Assembly: GCA_017443515.1 (NCBI GenBank) | Contig: JAFRXM010000047.1 | Location: 1 to 39,874 of the forward strand | DNA from: Bacillota bacterium | GTDB taxonomy: Bacteria; Bacillota; Clostridia; Peptostreptococcales; Anaerovoracaceae | DNA: 39,874 bases | Reading direction: 5' to 3' | Part shown: piece by piece, positions 28,906-39,874 of the stretch | How the letters are laid out: each line of letters begins with the position of its first letter | Numbering within the stretch: position 1 is the first letter of the stretch | Translations under genes and position numbers: made by a program | The notes under the pieces: model-generated | What the model was told of the DNA's origin: nothing | Database searches by the model: none | Seen by the model: only the letters and a program-made list of their open reading frames with translations

Positions 28906-31900
28906 ATGCCCCATGCCGTTAAAATTGGCAAAAAGGAGCGTCAGAGCTTCTCTAAAATAGAGGCTGTTCAGCCGATGCCCAATCTGATCGCCATACAGAA
29001 GGACTCCTATGACTGGTTTATAAAAGAGGGTCTTTCCGAGGTGTTCGAGGACATCAGCCCCATCAGGGATTACGCTGACAACCTTGCTCTGGAGTTCGTA
29101 GACCACTCCATGTCCAGCGAGACCAAGTACGACCAGGAAGAATGCAAGGAAAGGGATGCCACGTATGCGTCCGCTCTGCGCGTCAAGGTCAGGCTCATCA
29201 ACCAGGAGACGGGAGAGGTCAAGGAACAGGAAGTCTTTATGGGCGATTTCCCCGTAATGACCGAGAAGGGTACCTTCATATACAATGGCGCGGAGCGTGT
29301 CGTCGTAACACAGCTGGTCCGTTCTCCCGGACCGTACTACGACATGTCCGTAGATAAATCGAATAATAAGCTTTTCGCTACCACGATAATCCCCAACCGC
29401 GGGGCGTGGCTTGAGTACGAAACAGACGCCAACCAGGCTCTTTCCGTGCGAGTAGACCGCACCAGAAAGCTGCCCATAACCGCTCTGCTGCGTGCTCTGT
29501 CTTATCGTTCGGTAAACGAAAAGGTGGAGATAGAAAAGCGCAAGAACCCCGCCATGAGCGAAGAGGACATCCGCAAGAGAGTCCGCCGCTACGGCGAGTT
29601 CAGGACAAAGACCGCGGCATCCTTCTACGAAGGCACCACGGACGAGATCCTGAGCGTGTTCGGAGGCAACAAGCGCCTCGGACTGTCCATCGAAAAGGAT
29701 ACGTCCCACAACTTCGACGAGGGTCTTCGCGATATTTACAGGAAGTTAAGGCCGGGCGAGCCGCCCACATTCGAAAGCGCCTACGATCTTATCGAAGCGC
29801 TGTTCTTCGATGCCAAGCGCTACGATCTGGCAAAGGTCGGCCGTTACAAATACAACAAGAAGCTCGGACTGGTAGAAAGGTCCATAGGCTGCGTTCTTTC
29901 CCAGGATGCCGTAGATCCTGCCACCGGCGAGATACTCGTCGAGGCGGGCACCAAGCTTAAGAAGGAGCACGCCCAGGCCATCCAGGACGCAGGTCTTGAA
30001 TTCATTTGGGTAAAGAGCAAGATCGACGAGGAAAAGGAAGTCAAGGTCATTGGCAACAACTTCGTCACTCTCACCAACTACGTGGACATCGTTCCCGAAA
30101 AGTACAGGCTGCCCAAACAGGTGTTCTATCCCGCGCTCACCGCTCTTATGGAGCAGTGGGAGGCAGAGCATCCTGCAGCAAAAAAGCAGAGCCAGCAGGC
30201 TAAGGAAGAGACCGAAAAGGCCCTCGCTGCTTACCTGTACGCCCACAAGAACGAGCTCTCGCCCAAGCACATCATATTCGACGATATCATCGCTTCCATC
30301 AGCTACTTGCTGGGTCTGGAAGACGGTATCGGCAACATAGACGACATAGACCACCTCGGCAACAGAAGGCTTCGCACTGTAGGAGAGCTTCTCCAGAACC
30401 AGTTCCGCATAGGCCTTGCCAGGATGGAGAGGGTCGTTAAGGAAAGGATGACCATTCAGGACATCGAGGCCACCACGCCCCAGAACCTGATCAACATCCG
30501 TCCTGTTACCGCGGCCATCAAGGAGTTCTTCGGATCTTCGCAGCTGTCCCAGTTCATGGACCAGACCAACCCGCTGTCAGAGCTCACCCACAAGAGAAGG
30601 CTCTCGGCTCTGGGCCCCGGCGGTCTTTCCAGGGAGCGCGCAGGATTCGAGGTCCGCGACGTACACCACTCCCACTACGGACGCATGTGCCCGATCGAGA
30701 CTCCTGAAGGTCCTAACATCGGACTTATCGGATCTCTTACCACCTACGGCGTCATCAACGAGTACGGCTTCATCGAGACCCCGTACCGCAAGGTCGACAA
30801 GGCTGCAGGCATAGTCACCAGGGATATTGAATACCTCGCTGCAGACGAGGAAGAGCCCGTCATCATCGCTCAGGCCAACGAGCCTCTGGACGAGGAAGGC
30901 CACTTCATCAACCAGAAGGTCCTGGCAAGAGGCGACCTCGGCGAGATCGACCTCTTCCCCAGAGAAGTCGTAGACTACATGGACGTCTCCCCGAAGCAGG
31001 TAGTTTCCATAGCCACCGCTATGATCCCGTTCCTTGAAAACGACGACGCTAACCGAGCTCTGATGGGTTCCAACATGCAGCGCCAGGCAGTGCCTCTTCT
31101 GGTCACCGACGCTCCTATCGTAGCTACCGGCGTAGAGTACGACGCGGCTCACGACTCAGGAGTAGTCGTCGTAGCCAGAAACGGCGGCGTAGTCGAGTAC
31201 GTCGACGCTGTCAAGATCGTCATCCGTACCGACGAGGGCTTGCGCGACGAATACAAGCTTCTCAAGTACAAGCGCTCCAACCAGGGCACCTGCATCAACC
31301 AGAAGCCCATCGTCTGCCACGGCGAGCGCGTGGAGGCCGGCGAAGTTATAGCCGACGGCCCGTCCACCGACCAGGGCGAGATAGCACTCGGAAAGAACCT
31401 CCTCATAGGCTTCATGACCTGGGAAGGCTACAACTACGAGGACGCTGTCATCCTCAACGAGAGGCTCCTGATGGACGACGTTCTCACGTCCATCCACATA
31501 GAAGAATACGAGTCCGAAGCAAGGGACACCAAGCTCGGACCCGAAGAGATCACAAGAGAGATCCCCAACGTCTCCGAAGAGGCGCTAAAAGATCTGGACG
31601 AGGAAGGCATCGTGCGCATAGGCGCCGAGGTCGATTCCTCCGATATACTCGTAGGCAAGGTCACCCCGAAGGGCGAGACCGAGCTCACCCCCGAGGAGAG
31701 GCTGCTGCGCGCCATATTCGGCGAGAAGGCCAGAGAAGTAAGGGATACGTCCCTGCGCGTTCCTCACGGCGAGACCGGTATCGTTGTGGACGTCCGCGTG
31801 TTCTCCAGAGAGAACGGCGACGACCTCCCGCCGGGAGTCAACAAGATCGTCCGCTGCTACATCGCCACCAAGAGAAAGATCCAGGTCGGCGACAAGATGG

Positions 31901-32790
31901 CGGGCCGCCACGGAAACAAGGGCGTTATCTCCAGAGTTCTGCCGGTAGAGGACATGCCGTTCATGGAAGACGGTACTCCGCTGCAGGTAATGCTCAACCC
32001 CCTTGGCGTACCTTCCCGTATGAACATAGGACAGGTACTTGAGGTCCACCTCGGGCTCGCAGCCAGGAAGAAGGGCTGGTACGTATCCACCCCGGTATTC
32101 GACGGCGCCAAGGAGTCCGACATCATCCAGCTCCTTAAAGAGTGCGGATATTCCGAGACAGGCAAGATGATACTGCGCGACGGCCGCACGGGCGAAGAGT
32201 TCGACAACCCCGTCACCGTAGGCGTCATGTACATGCTCAAGCTGCACCACCTGGTAGACGACAAGATCCACGCCAGAAGCACCGGCCCGTACTCGCTCGT
32301 AACACAGCAGCCTCTGGGCGGCAAGGCCCAGTTCGGCGGACAGCGTTTCGGTGAGATGGAAGTCTGGGCGCTGGAAGCTTACGGCGCCGCCTACACCCTG
32401 CAGGAGATCCTGACCGTCAAGTCCGACGACGTAGTCGGAAGGGTCAAGACCTACGAGGCCATCGTAAAGGACGAGAACATACCCGAACCGGGCATCCCCG
32501 AATCCTTCAAGGTCCTCATCAAGGAGCTGCAGTCCCTGGCTCTGGACGTAAAGGTCCTCAACGAGAACGACGAAGAGATCGAGCTCAAGGAAGACGCTGA
32601 TCTTGAGGCCAACACCAACTTCAACGCAGTCGAATTCGACAACCGCCGCGGCGATCAGGACGAGTTCTTCGCTCCGGGCATGGGCTTTACCCAGCTGGAC
32701 GAGAACGGCGAGGAGATAGACTCCTACACAGACCCGCTCTACGGTCAGGAAGACGAAGAAGACATAGATTATCCGGGAGAGGAGGGCTAA
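28906..32790 (+). CDS. rpoB: RNA polymerase beta subunit
   Basis: 1294 residues, about 100 longer than B. subtilis RpoB. The rifampicin pocket (543-570) reads [27 protein letters not shown], with the sensitive-type Asp552, His562 and Ser567 (E. coli 516, 526, 531). Also seen are [92 protein letters not shown] and [25 protein letters not shown]. About 60 extra residues lie between VIGN (381-384) and DDIIASISY (459-467). The C-terminal tail is acidic. AAAGGAGGG precedes the ATG; rpoC follows three bases later. Confidence 0.98.
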   Translation: MPHAVKIGKKERQSFSKIEAVQPMPNLIAIQKDSYDWFIKEGLSEVFEDISPIRDYADNLALEFVDHSMSSETKYDQEECKERDATYASALRVKVRLINQETGEVKEQEVFMGDFPVMTEKGTFIYNGAERVVVTQLVRSPGPYYDMSVDKSNNKLFATTIIPNRGAWLEYETDANQALSVRVDRTRKLPITALLRALSYRSVNEKVEIEKRKNPAMSEEDIRKRVRRYGEFRTKTAASFYEGTTDEILSVFGGNKRLGLSIEKDTSHNFDEGLRDIYRKLRPGEPPTFESAYDLIEALFFDAKRYDLAKVGRYKYNKKLGLVERSIGCVLSQDAVDPATGEILVEAGTKLKKEHAQAIQDAGLEFIWVKSKIDEEKEVKVIGNNFVTLTNYVDIVPEKYRLPKQVFYPALTALMEQWEAEHPAAKKQSQQAKEETEKALAAYLYAHKNELSPKHIIFDDIIASISYLLGLEDGIGNIDDIDHLGNRRLRTVGELLQNQFRIGLARMERVVKERMTIQDIEATTPQNLINIRPVTAAIKEFFGSSQLSQFMDQTNPLSELTHKRRLSALGPGGLSRERAGFEVRDVHHSHYGRMCPIETPEGPNIGLIGSLTTYGVINEYGFIETPYRKVDKAAGIVTRDIEYLAADEEEPVIIAQANEPLDEEGHFINQKVLARGDLGEIDLFPREVVDYMDVSPKQVVSIATAMIPFLENDDANRALMGSNMQRQAVPLLVTDAPIVATGVEYDAAHDSGVVVVARNGGVVEYVDAVKIVIRTDEGLRDEYKLLKYKRSNQGTCINQKPIVCHGERVEAGEVIADGPSTDQGEIALGKNLLIGFMTWEGYNYEDAVILNERLLMDDVLTSIHIEEYESEARDTKLGPEEITREIPNVSEEALKDLDEEGIVRIGAEVDSSDILVGKVTPKGETELTPEERLLRAIFGEKAREVRDTSLRVPHGETGIVVDVRVFSRENGDDLPPGVNKIVRCYIATKRKIQVGDKMAGRHGNKGVISRVLPVEDMPFMEDGTPLQVMLNPLGVPSRMNIGQVLEVHLGLAARKKGWYVSTPVFDGAKESDIIQLLKECGYSETGKMILRDGRTGEEFDNPVTVGVMYMLKLHHLVDDKIHARSTGPYSLVTQQPLGGKAQFGGQRFGEMEVWALEAYGAAYTLQEILTVKSDDVVGRVKTYEAIVKDENIPEPGIPESFKVLIKELQSLALDVKVLNENDEEIELKEDADLEANTNFNAVEFDNRRGDQDEFFAPGMGFTQLDENGEEIDSYTDPLYGQEDEEDIDYPGEEG

Positions 32791-32793
32791 GCA

Positions 32794-35700
32794 ATGGAAT
32801 TAGGCAATTTTGAATCACTGCAGATAAGCCTTGCATCTACTGAAAAGATACTCAGCTGGTCGCACGGCGAAGTCACCAAACCGGAAACCATCAACTACCG
32901 CACGCTCAAGCCCGAAAGGGACGGTCTGTTCTGCGAAAGGATATTCGGACCGACCAAGGACTGGGAGTGCCACTGCGGTAAGTACAAGAGAATACGCTAC
33001 AAGGGCATAGTCTGCGACCGCTGCGGCGTAGAAGTCACCAAGGCAAAGGTAAGAAGGGAAAGAATGGGCCACATCAAGCTCGCTTCCCCCGTATCCCACA
33101 TCTGGTACTTCAAAGGCATACCCAGCCGCATCGGAAGAGTCCTCAACATGAGCCCCAAGGCTCTTGAAAAGGTCCTGTATTTCGCGTCCTACGTCGTAAC
33201 AGATCCGGGCGACACCGATCTTAAGTACATGGACGTGCTCTCCGAGCAGGAATACAGGGAAAAGAGAGAAGAGTTCGGCAGCCGCTTTAAAGCCGGCATG
33301 GGCGCCGAGTCAGTAAGAGAGCTGCTCTGCGCCATAGACCTGGAAGATCTTGCTGACGAACTGCGCACCAAGCTCCGCGAGACACAAGGCCATAAGAAGG
33401 TGGACATAGTCCGCCGCCTGGAGGTAATAGAAGCTCTCCGCTCCTCCGGCAACCGCCCCGAGTGGATGATACTCGAAGTCGTTCCCGTAATACCGCCGGA
33501 TCTGCGCCCCATGGTGCAGCTGGACGGCGGAAGGTTCGCGGCTTCCGACCTCAACGACCTCTACAGAAGGGTCATAAACAGAAACAACAGGCTCAAAAGG
33601 CTCTTGGAGCTCGGAGCGCCTGACATAATCGTACGCAACGAGAAGCGCATGCTTCAGGAATCCGTAGACGCCCTGATCGACAACGGCAGGCGCGGAAGGT
33701 CCGTTACCGGCCCCGGCGGAAGACCCTTAAAGTCCCTTTCGGACATGCTCAAGGGCAAGCAGGGCAGGTTCAGACAGAACCTCCTTGGCAAGCGCGTGGA
33801 CTATTCCGGACGTTCCGTAATAGTCGTAGGTCCTGAGCTAAAGTTCTACCAGTGCGGTCTTCCCAAGAAGATGGCTCTGGAGCTGTTCAAGCCCTTCATC
33901 ATGAAGAAGCTCGTTCAGGACGGCACCGCCCACAACATCAAGAGCGCAAAGAGGATGGTCGAGAAGGTCCGCCCCGAGGTCTGGGACGTACTGGACGAGA
34001 TCATCAAGGATCACCCCGTGCTCCTCAACCGTGCGCCGACACTGCACAGGCTTGGTATCCAGGCCTTCGAGCCGGTGCTGGTAGAAGGCAAGGCCATCAA
34101 GCTCCACCCGCTGGTCTGCACAGCTTACAACGCGGACTTCGACGGCGACCAGATGGCTGTCCACCTTCCGCTGTCAGTAGAGGCCCAGGCTGAAGCCAGG
34201 TTCCTCATGCTGTCTGTAAACAACATCCTTGCGCCCAAGGACGGATCGCCTATCACCACGCCTACCCAGGACATGATACTCGGTTCCTACTACCTCACCA
34301 ACCCCGGCAGCGAGGAACGCAACACCAAGTTCGAGAAGGGCGACGGCAAGGTCTTCTGCGACGACGCAGAGATGCTCATGGCGTACCAGACCGGAGTCAT
34401 CGGCATCCACGCGAAGGTCAAGGTGCTCAGAAAGCTCAGCCCGGACGATCCCGGAAAGCTCGTCGAGTCCACCGTCGGAAGATTTATCTTCAACGAGCAT
34501 ATCCCACAGGATCTGGGCTATGTGGACAGGGAGAAGGATCCGTACGGACTCGAAGTGGACTTCCTCGTAAAGAAGAAGAACCTCACAGACATAATAGACC
34601 GCTGCTTCAGGCGCCACGGCAACGTGGAGACCGTCAAGATGATGGACTACATCAAGAGCAACGGCTACAAATACTCAACAGTTGCAGCAGTAACTATCTC
34701 CATCGGCGACATGCTGATGCCGGAGAACAAGCAGGAGATCATAGACAAGGCCCAGGCTCTGGTCGACAAGTACCAGGCAGCCTACAGGCGCGGTCTTATG
34801 AGCGACGCCGAAAGGTACGAGAAGATCCTGCAGATCTGGCACAAGGCCACAGACGATGTGGCAGACGCCCTGATGGATTACCTGCCGCACGACAACAACC
34901 TGTTCATCATGGCAGACTCCGGCGCCCGTGGTTCCAAGAACCAGATCAAGCAGATCGGCGGTATGCGCGGACTGATGGCCAACGCTACAGGTAAGACGAT
35001 AGAAGTTCCTATTACGGCAAACTTCCGTGAAGGCCTCTCCATAATGGAGTACTTCCTTTCCTCCAACGGCGCCAGAAAGGGTCTTGCTGATACGGCTCTT
35101 CGTACAGCGGACTCCGGTTACCTCACAAGAAGGCTCGTCGACGTTTCCCACAACGTCATCGTTCGTGACGAGGACTGCGGCACCGATGAAGGCGTAGAGG
35201 TAAGGGCGTTCACCGACGGCAAGGAAGTCATAGAGGCTCTGCGCCTGAGGATAGCAGGCCGCACCGCTCTTGACGATGTGGTCGATCCGGCCACCGGCGA
35301 GATACTGGCCTACGGTGGAGAAGAGATCAGCGACGCTCAGGCCAAGGCCATAGAAGCTGCCGGAATAGAATCCGTAAAGATCAGGTCGGTCATGACCTGC
35401 AAGTGCGAAAACGGCGTATGCGCCAAGTGCTACGGCAGGAACCTTGCAACAGGCGAATCCGTCCACATCGGCGAGGCAGTCGGTATCATAGCGGCCCAGT
35501 CCATAGGCGAGCCCGGTACTCAGCTCACCATGAGAACGTTCCATACGGGCGGCGTTGCCGGAGGTTCTTCCGGAGACATCACTCAGGGTCTTCCCCGTGT
35601 AGAGGAGCTTTTCGAGGCCAGAAAGCCTAAGGGACTTGCCGAGATCTGCGAGGCTGACGGAACAGTAGTCTCCATCTCCACAAGAGCCGACAACAAGACC

Positions 35701-36474
35701 GAGATCGTCGTCCGCGGCGAGGACGAACGCAAGTACGTGGTTCCTTACGGCGCAAGGCTCAAGGTCCACGAAGGCACCGAGGTAAAGGCCGGCGAAGGCC
35801 TCACCCAGGGCCCGCTCAATCCGCACGACATCATGCGCATCAACGGAGTCTCCGGCGTATACCAGTACCTGCTTAAGGAAGTTCAGAGGGTATACAAGCA
35901 GCAGGGTGTAGACATCAACGACAAGCACATAGAGGTCATCGTAAGCCAGATGCTCTCCAAATACAGGGTCGAGGATCCGGGCGATACCACGCTTCTTCCC
36001 GGCGGACAGTACAGCTACTTCGAAGTCAAGGCTGCCAACGACGCCATAGAAGAAGGCCAGATGCCTGCAGATGTCACAAGGATACTGCTCGGTATCACCA
36101 AGGCCTCCCTTGCTACCAGTTCGTTCCTGTCCGCAGCGTCCTTCCAGGAGACCACAAGGGTCCTCACGGATGCGGCCATCAAGGGCAAGACCGACAGGCT
36201 CATGGGCCTTAAGGAGAACGTCATCATAGGCAAGCTCATCCCGGCCGGCACCGGCATGAAGATCTACCGCAACATCGACATCGACTACGGTGCAAACACC
36301 GAGTTCATGGAGACCTTCAACGTCAAGGAAGCTGAGCGCGAAGCAGCCCGTCAGGCCGCTTACGAGTACAGCAAGTCCGAAGACGAAGAGGACGATGAGT
36401 ACGATGCTGCCGAAGAGAACATGGTAGCCGAAGCCTACGAAGCGGAGCTTTCGGGCGACGCTGCAGACGAGTAG
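32794..36474 (+). CDS. rpoC: RNA polymerase beta' subunit
   Basis: 1226 residues, standard for Bacillota. The N-terminal zinc site is C59/C61/C74/C77. Other marks are the [21 protein letters not shown] region, catalytic NADFDGDQM (Asp448, Asp450, Asp452), the trigger loop [12 protein letters not shown], the second zinc site [14 protein letters not shown], and [43 protein letters not shown] echoes [33 protein letters not shown] in RpoB, a known type of shared small fold. The C-terminus ends in a long acidic tail. The ribosome site GGAGGG lies inside the end of rpoB. Confidence 0.98.
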   Translation: MELGNFESLQISLASTEKILSWSHGEVTKPETINYRTLKPERDGLFCERIFGPTKDWECHCGKYKRIRYKGIVCDRCGVEVTKAKVRRERMGHIKLASPVSHIWYFKGIPSRIGRVLNMSPKALEKVLYFASYVVTDPGDTDLKYMDVLSEQEYREKREEFGSRFKAGMGAESVRELLCAIDLEDLADELRTKLRETQGHKKVDIVRRLEVIEALRSSGNRPEWMILEVVPVIPPDLRPMVQLDGGRFAASDLNDLYRRVINRNNRLKRLLELGAPDIIVRNEKRMLQESVDALIDNGRRGRSVTGPGGRPLKSLSDMLKGKQGRFRQNLLGKRVDYSGRSVIVVGPELKFYQCGLPKKMALELFKPFIMKKLVQDGTAHNIKSAKRMVEKVRPEVWDVLDEIIKDHPVLLNRAPTLHRLGIQAFEPVLVEGKAIKLHPLVCTAYNADFDGDQMAVHLPLSVEAQAEARFLMLSVNNILAPKDGSPITTPTQDMILGSYYLTNPGSEERNTKFEKGDGKVFCDDAEMLMAYQTGVIGIHAKVKVLRKLSPDDPGKLVESTVGRFIFNEHIPQDLGYVDREKDPYGLEVDFLVKKKNLTDIIDRCFRRHGNVETVKMMDYIKSNGYKYSTVAAVTISIGDMLMPENKQEIIDKAQALVDKYQAAYRRGLMSDAERYEKILQIWHKATDDVADALMDYLPHDNNLFIMADSGARGSKNQIKQIGGMRGLMANATGKTIEVPITANFREGLSIMEYFLSSNGARKGLADTALRTADSGYLTRRLVDVSHNVIVRDEDCGTDEGVEVRAFTDGKEVIEALRLRIAGRTALDDVVDPATGEILAYGGEEISDAQAKAIEAAGIESVKIRSVMTCKCENGVCAKCYGRNLATGESVHIGEAVGIIAAQSIGEPGTQLTMRTFHTGGVAGGSSGDITQGLPRVEELFEARKPKGLAEICEADGTVVSISTRADNKTEIVVRGEDERKYVVPYGARLKVHEGTEVKAGEGLTQGPLNPHDIMRINGVSGVYQYLLKEVQRVYKQQGVDINDKHIEVIVSQMLSKYRVEDPGDTTLLPGGQYSYFEVKAANDAIEEGQMPADVTRILLGITKASLATSSFLSAASFQETTRVLTDAAIKGKTDRLMGLKENVIIGKLIPAGTGMKIYRNIDIDYGANTEFMETFNVKEAEREAARQAAYEYSKSEDEEDDEYDAAEENMVAEAYEAELSGDAADE

Positions 36475-36528
36475 GCAGCCTGCGGGGACAGTCCTCTAAA
36501 AGTATTGAAAAATCAATAAAAATAACGG

Positions 36529-36558
36529 TTGACAAAAACAGCGGCAGTGTGATACACT
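36529..36558 (+). promoter_or_regulatory. Promoter of the str operon (rpsL)
   Basis: TTGACA (36529-36534), 18 bases, TACACT (36553-36558, four of six). The start is expected near 36565 and the leader is about 75 bases. The promoter spacer and -10 are covered by a long inverted repeat. Confidence 0.6.
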
Positions 36559-36566
36559 ACCGCTGT
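36538..36566. promoter_or_regulatory. Long inverted repeat across the rpsL promoter
   Basis: The twelve-base arms ACAGCGGCAGTG (36538-36549) and CACTACCGCTGT (36555-36566) match at eleven positions around a five-base centre TGATA. It covers the spacer, the -10 and the predicted start, so it is placed like an operator. There is no U-run after it, so it is not a normal terminator for rpoC. Confidence 0.6.
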
Positions 36567-36638
36567 TGTCGTCTAAACGGCGCAGTGTTTTAATGCGCGT
36601 AAATTACGGCGGCAAATATATAAGGAAAGGAGAAAAGA

Positions 36639-37070
36639 ATGCCTACAATTAACCAACTGGTCAGAGAAGGAAGGACCCAGTCCGTAAAGAAGTCAAACAG
36701 CCCGGCTCTGCTGAAGGGTATGAACTCGCTCAGGCGCGTTCCCACAGAAACACAGGCACCTCAGAAGAGGGGAGTCTGCACATCTGTTAAGACAGTCACC
36801 CCGAAAAAGCCGAACTCCGCACTTCGCAAAGTAGCCCGTGTACGTCTTACCAACGGAATCGAAGTTACTGCTTACATCCCGGGTATCGGTCATAACCTTC
36901 AGGAGCACAGTGTGGTACTTATCAGGGGCGGCCGTGTAAAGGATCTGCCTGGTGTAAGATATCACATCATCAGAGGTACACTGGATACCGCCGGCGTTGC
37001 AAACCGCAACCAGGCCCGTTCCAAGTACGGTGCAAAGAGGCCCAAGAAGGCCGCTGCAAAGAAGAAGTAA
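36639..37070 (+). CDS. rpsL: 30S ribosomal protein S12
   Basis: 143 residues. Seen are [12 protein letters not shown], the decoding-centre loop [20 protein letters not shown] with the sensitive-type Lys, and [28 protein letters not shown]. The C-terminus is Lys-rich. No streptomycin-resistance substitution is visible at the usual lysines. AAAGGAG precedes the ATG. Confidence 0.98.
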   Translation: MPTINQLVREGRTQSVKKSNSPALLKGMNSLRRVPTETQAPQKRGVCTSVKTVTPKKPNSALRKVARVRLTNGIEVTAYIPGIGHNLQEHSVVLIRGGRVKDLPGVRYHIIRGTLDTAGVANRNQARSKYGAKRPKKAAAKKK

Positions 37071-37113
37071 TTCAGCAGCAAAGAAGAAAGTTATAATCGA
37101 AATATCGGGAAAC

Positions 37114-37139
37114 GTGCCCATTTATATAGATATGGGCAC
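37114..37139 (+). promoter_or_regulatory. Hairpin between rpsL and rpsG
   Basis: A stem GTGCCCAT (37114-37121) / ATGGGCAC (37132-37139) with a ten-base AT-rich loop, without a U-run. It lies in an unusually long (131-base) S12-S7 gap and may be part of an S7-binding autoregulatory structure, as exists in E. coli at this place. Confidence 0.45.
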
Positions 37140-37146
37140 CGCAGTA

Positions 37147-37158
37147 AACACTAGTGTT
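37147..37158. repeat. Perfect 12-base palindrome in the rpsL-rpsG gap
   Basis: AACACTAGTGTT. A palindrome of this size can occur by chance several times in a window this long. It is noted for its place between the hairpin and the rpsG ribosome site. Confidence 0.5.
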
Positions 37159-37201
37159 ACTGAGTACCGATGAATTGCTACCTAGCAAGGAGGGAAAAGA
37201 A

Positions 37202-37672
37202 GTGCCTAGAAGAGGTAATGTCCCCAAGAGGGAAGTTCTCCCCGATCCTGTTTACGGCGACGTCGTAGTAGCCAAGCTTATCAACAGCATCATGCTGGAC
37301 GGTAAGAAGGGCGTAGCTCAGAAGATCGTATACGACGCCTTCGAACAGATCAAGGAGGAAACAGGAAAAGAGCCTCTGGAAGTATTCCAGGCCGCCATGG
37401 CAAATATCATGCCGCAGGTGGAAGTTAAGGCAAGGCGTGTCGGCGGCGCCAACTATCAGGTTCCTATTGAAGTAAGGCCTGAAAGACGCCAGACACTGGG
37501 CCTGCGCTGGCTCACAAAGTACACAAGGCTCCGCGGCGAGCGCACCATGAGCGAGCGTCTTGCAAAGGAACTGCTCGACGCATCCAACGGAGCAGGTGCA
37601 TCAGTAAAGAAGAGAGAAGACACCCACAAGATGGCCGAGGCCAACAGGGCGTTTGCTCACTACAGATTCTAA
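37202..37672 (+). CDS. rpsG: 30S ribosomal protein S7
   Basis: 156 residues, normal length. Start GTG 37202 gives [48 protein letters not shown], the family start, with AAGGAGG eight bases upstream; an in-frame ATG at 37154 is not supported. The C-terminus [18 protein letters not shown] is also typical. It organises the head of the small subunit and can repress its own operon in other bacteria. Confidence 0.97.
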   Translation: MPRRGNVPKREVLPDPVYGDVVVAKLINSIMLDGKKGVAQKIVYDAFEQIKEETGKEPLEVFQAAMANIMPQVEVKARRVGGANYQVPIEVRPERRQTLGLRWLTKYTRLRGERTMSERLAKELLDASNGAGASVKKREDTHKMAEANRAFAHYRF

Positions 37673-37684
37673 GGAGGTGCCAGG

Positions 37685-39748
<2,064 letters not shown>

Positions 39749-39762
39749 AGTATAATAAAAGA

Positions 39763-39774
39763 GTTAGTACTAAC
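39763..39774. promoter_or_regulatory. Perfect 12-base palindrome at the tuf transcription start
   Basis: GTTAGTACTAAC begins about seven bases after the tuf -10, that is at the predicted first transcribed base. Its place suits an operator, though palindromes of this length occur by chance. Confidence 0.45.
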
Positions 39775-39797
39775 AAGACCGTTTTAGGAGGATTAAA

Positions 39798-39874
39798 ATG
39801 GCAAAAGCAAAATTCGAAAGAACAAAGCCGCATGTTAACATCGGTACCATCGGTCACATCGACCACGGCAAGAC
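39798..39874 (+). CDS. tuf: Elongation factor Tu, 3' cut by window edge
   Basis: Only the first 25 codons are present: [26 protein letters not shown]. The P-loop reads GHIDHGKT, with Ile where GHVDHGKT is commonest. TAGGAGG lies upstream of the ATG. The place after fusA is standard for the str operon. Confidence 0.97.
   Translation, partial: MAKAKFERTKPHVNIGTIGHIDHGK

Noticed and set aside
36484-36495. GGGGACAGTCCT after rpoC as a second REP-like element
   Set aside because: Only a short imperfect palindrome without the flanking GTGAC/GTCAC ends; too little to call.

Overview
The window looks like a chromosomal segment of an anaerobic member of the Bacillota, most likely class Clostridia. 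The reasons are the gene order secE-nusG-rplK-rplA-rplJ-rplL-rpoB-rpoC followed by rpsL-rpsG-fusA-tuf, strong AGGAGG-type ribosome binding sites, TTGACA/TATAAT promoters, an ECF transporter subunit, a Zn-type L33, a class II aldolase, YitT and FemAB proteins, and an oxygen-sensitive-looking multi-[4Fe-4S] flavoprotein. Species and family cannot be fixed from sequence reading alone. G+C looks to be in the mid-50s per cent by eye. I saw no prophage, insertion sequence, CRISPR array, rRNA or tRNA gene; the only stable RNA gene is ssrA (tmRNA).

Region 1 (1-3764): the 3' end of ecfT, a minimal prepilin-type peptidase (minus strand), a MATE exporter, and two small membrane-anchored proteins. One of these carries an Asn/Pro repeat linker and a lone MltG/YceG-like LysM-type domain.

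Region 2 (3780-10919, minus strand): class II fructose-bisphosphate aldolase, then a compact operon aroB-aroC-aroE/aroK fusion-aroF-aroA-aroQ. It encodes all seven steps from erythrose-4-phosphate plus PEP to chorismate, with ATGA overlaps at several joints. A short REP-like palindrome lies at the aroF/aroA joint and supplies the aroF stop codon.

Region 3 (10953-17490, plus strand): an RluA-type pseudouridine synthase that appears to be transcribed without a leader, signal peptidase I, smpB and ssrA (tag AKRTNNFALAA). Next comes a separately promoted unit hypB - 929-residue Fe-S/flavin oxidoreductase - hypA, with no [NiFe]-hydrogenase gene in sight.

Region 4 (17498-25291): a zinc-ribbon membrane protein with a long Ala/Glu/Thr repeat, and a FemAB transferase-aspartate racemase-DUF2130-SIMPL operon. 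A MarR regulator with a His/Cys-rich tail follows; its own promoter is flanked by two copies of an operator-like repeat. Last is a YitT membrane protein, again with a predicted leaderless start.

Region 5 (25322-39874, plus strand): rpmG, secE, nusG, rplK, rplA, an L10 leader RNA, rplJ, rplL, a weak attenuator, rpoB, rpoC, then rpsL, rpsG, fusA and the start of tuf. RpoB carries an insertion of about 60 residues relative to Bacillus subtilis. In the str operon there are inverted repeats at the rpsL promoter and between rpsL and rpsG. No stretch longer than 300 bases is without a gene.
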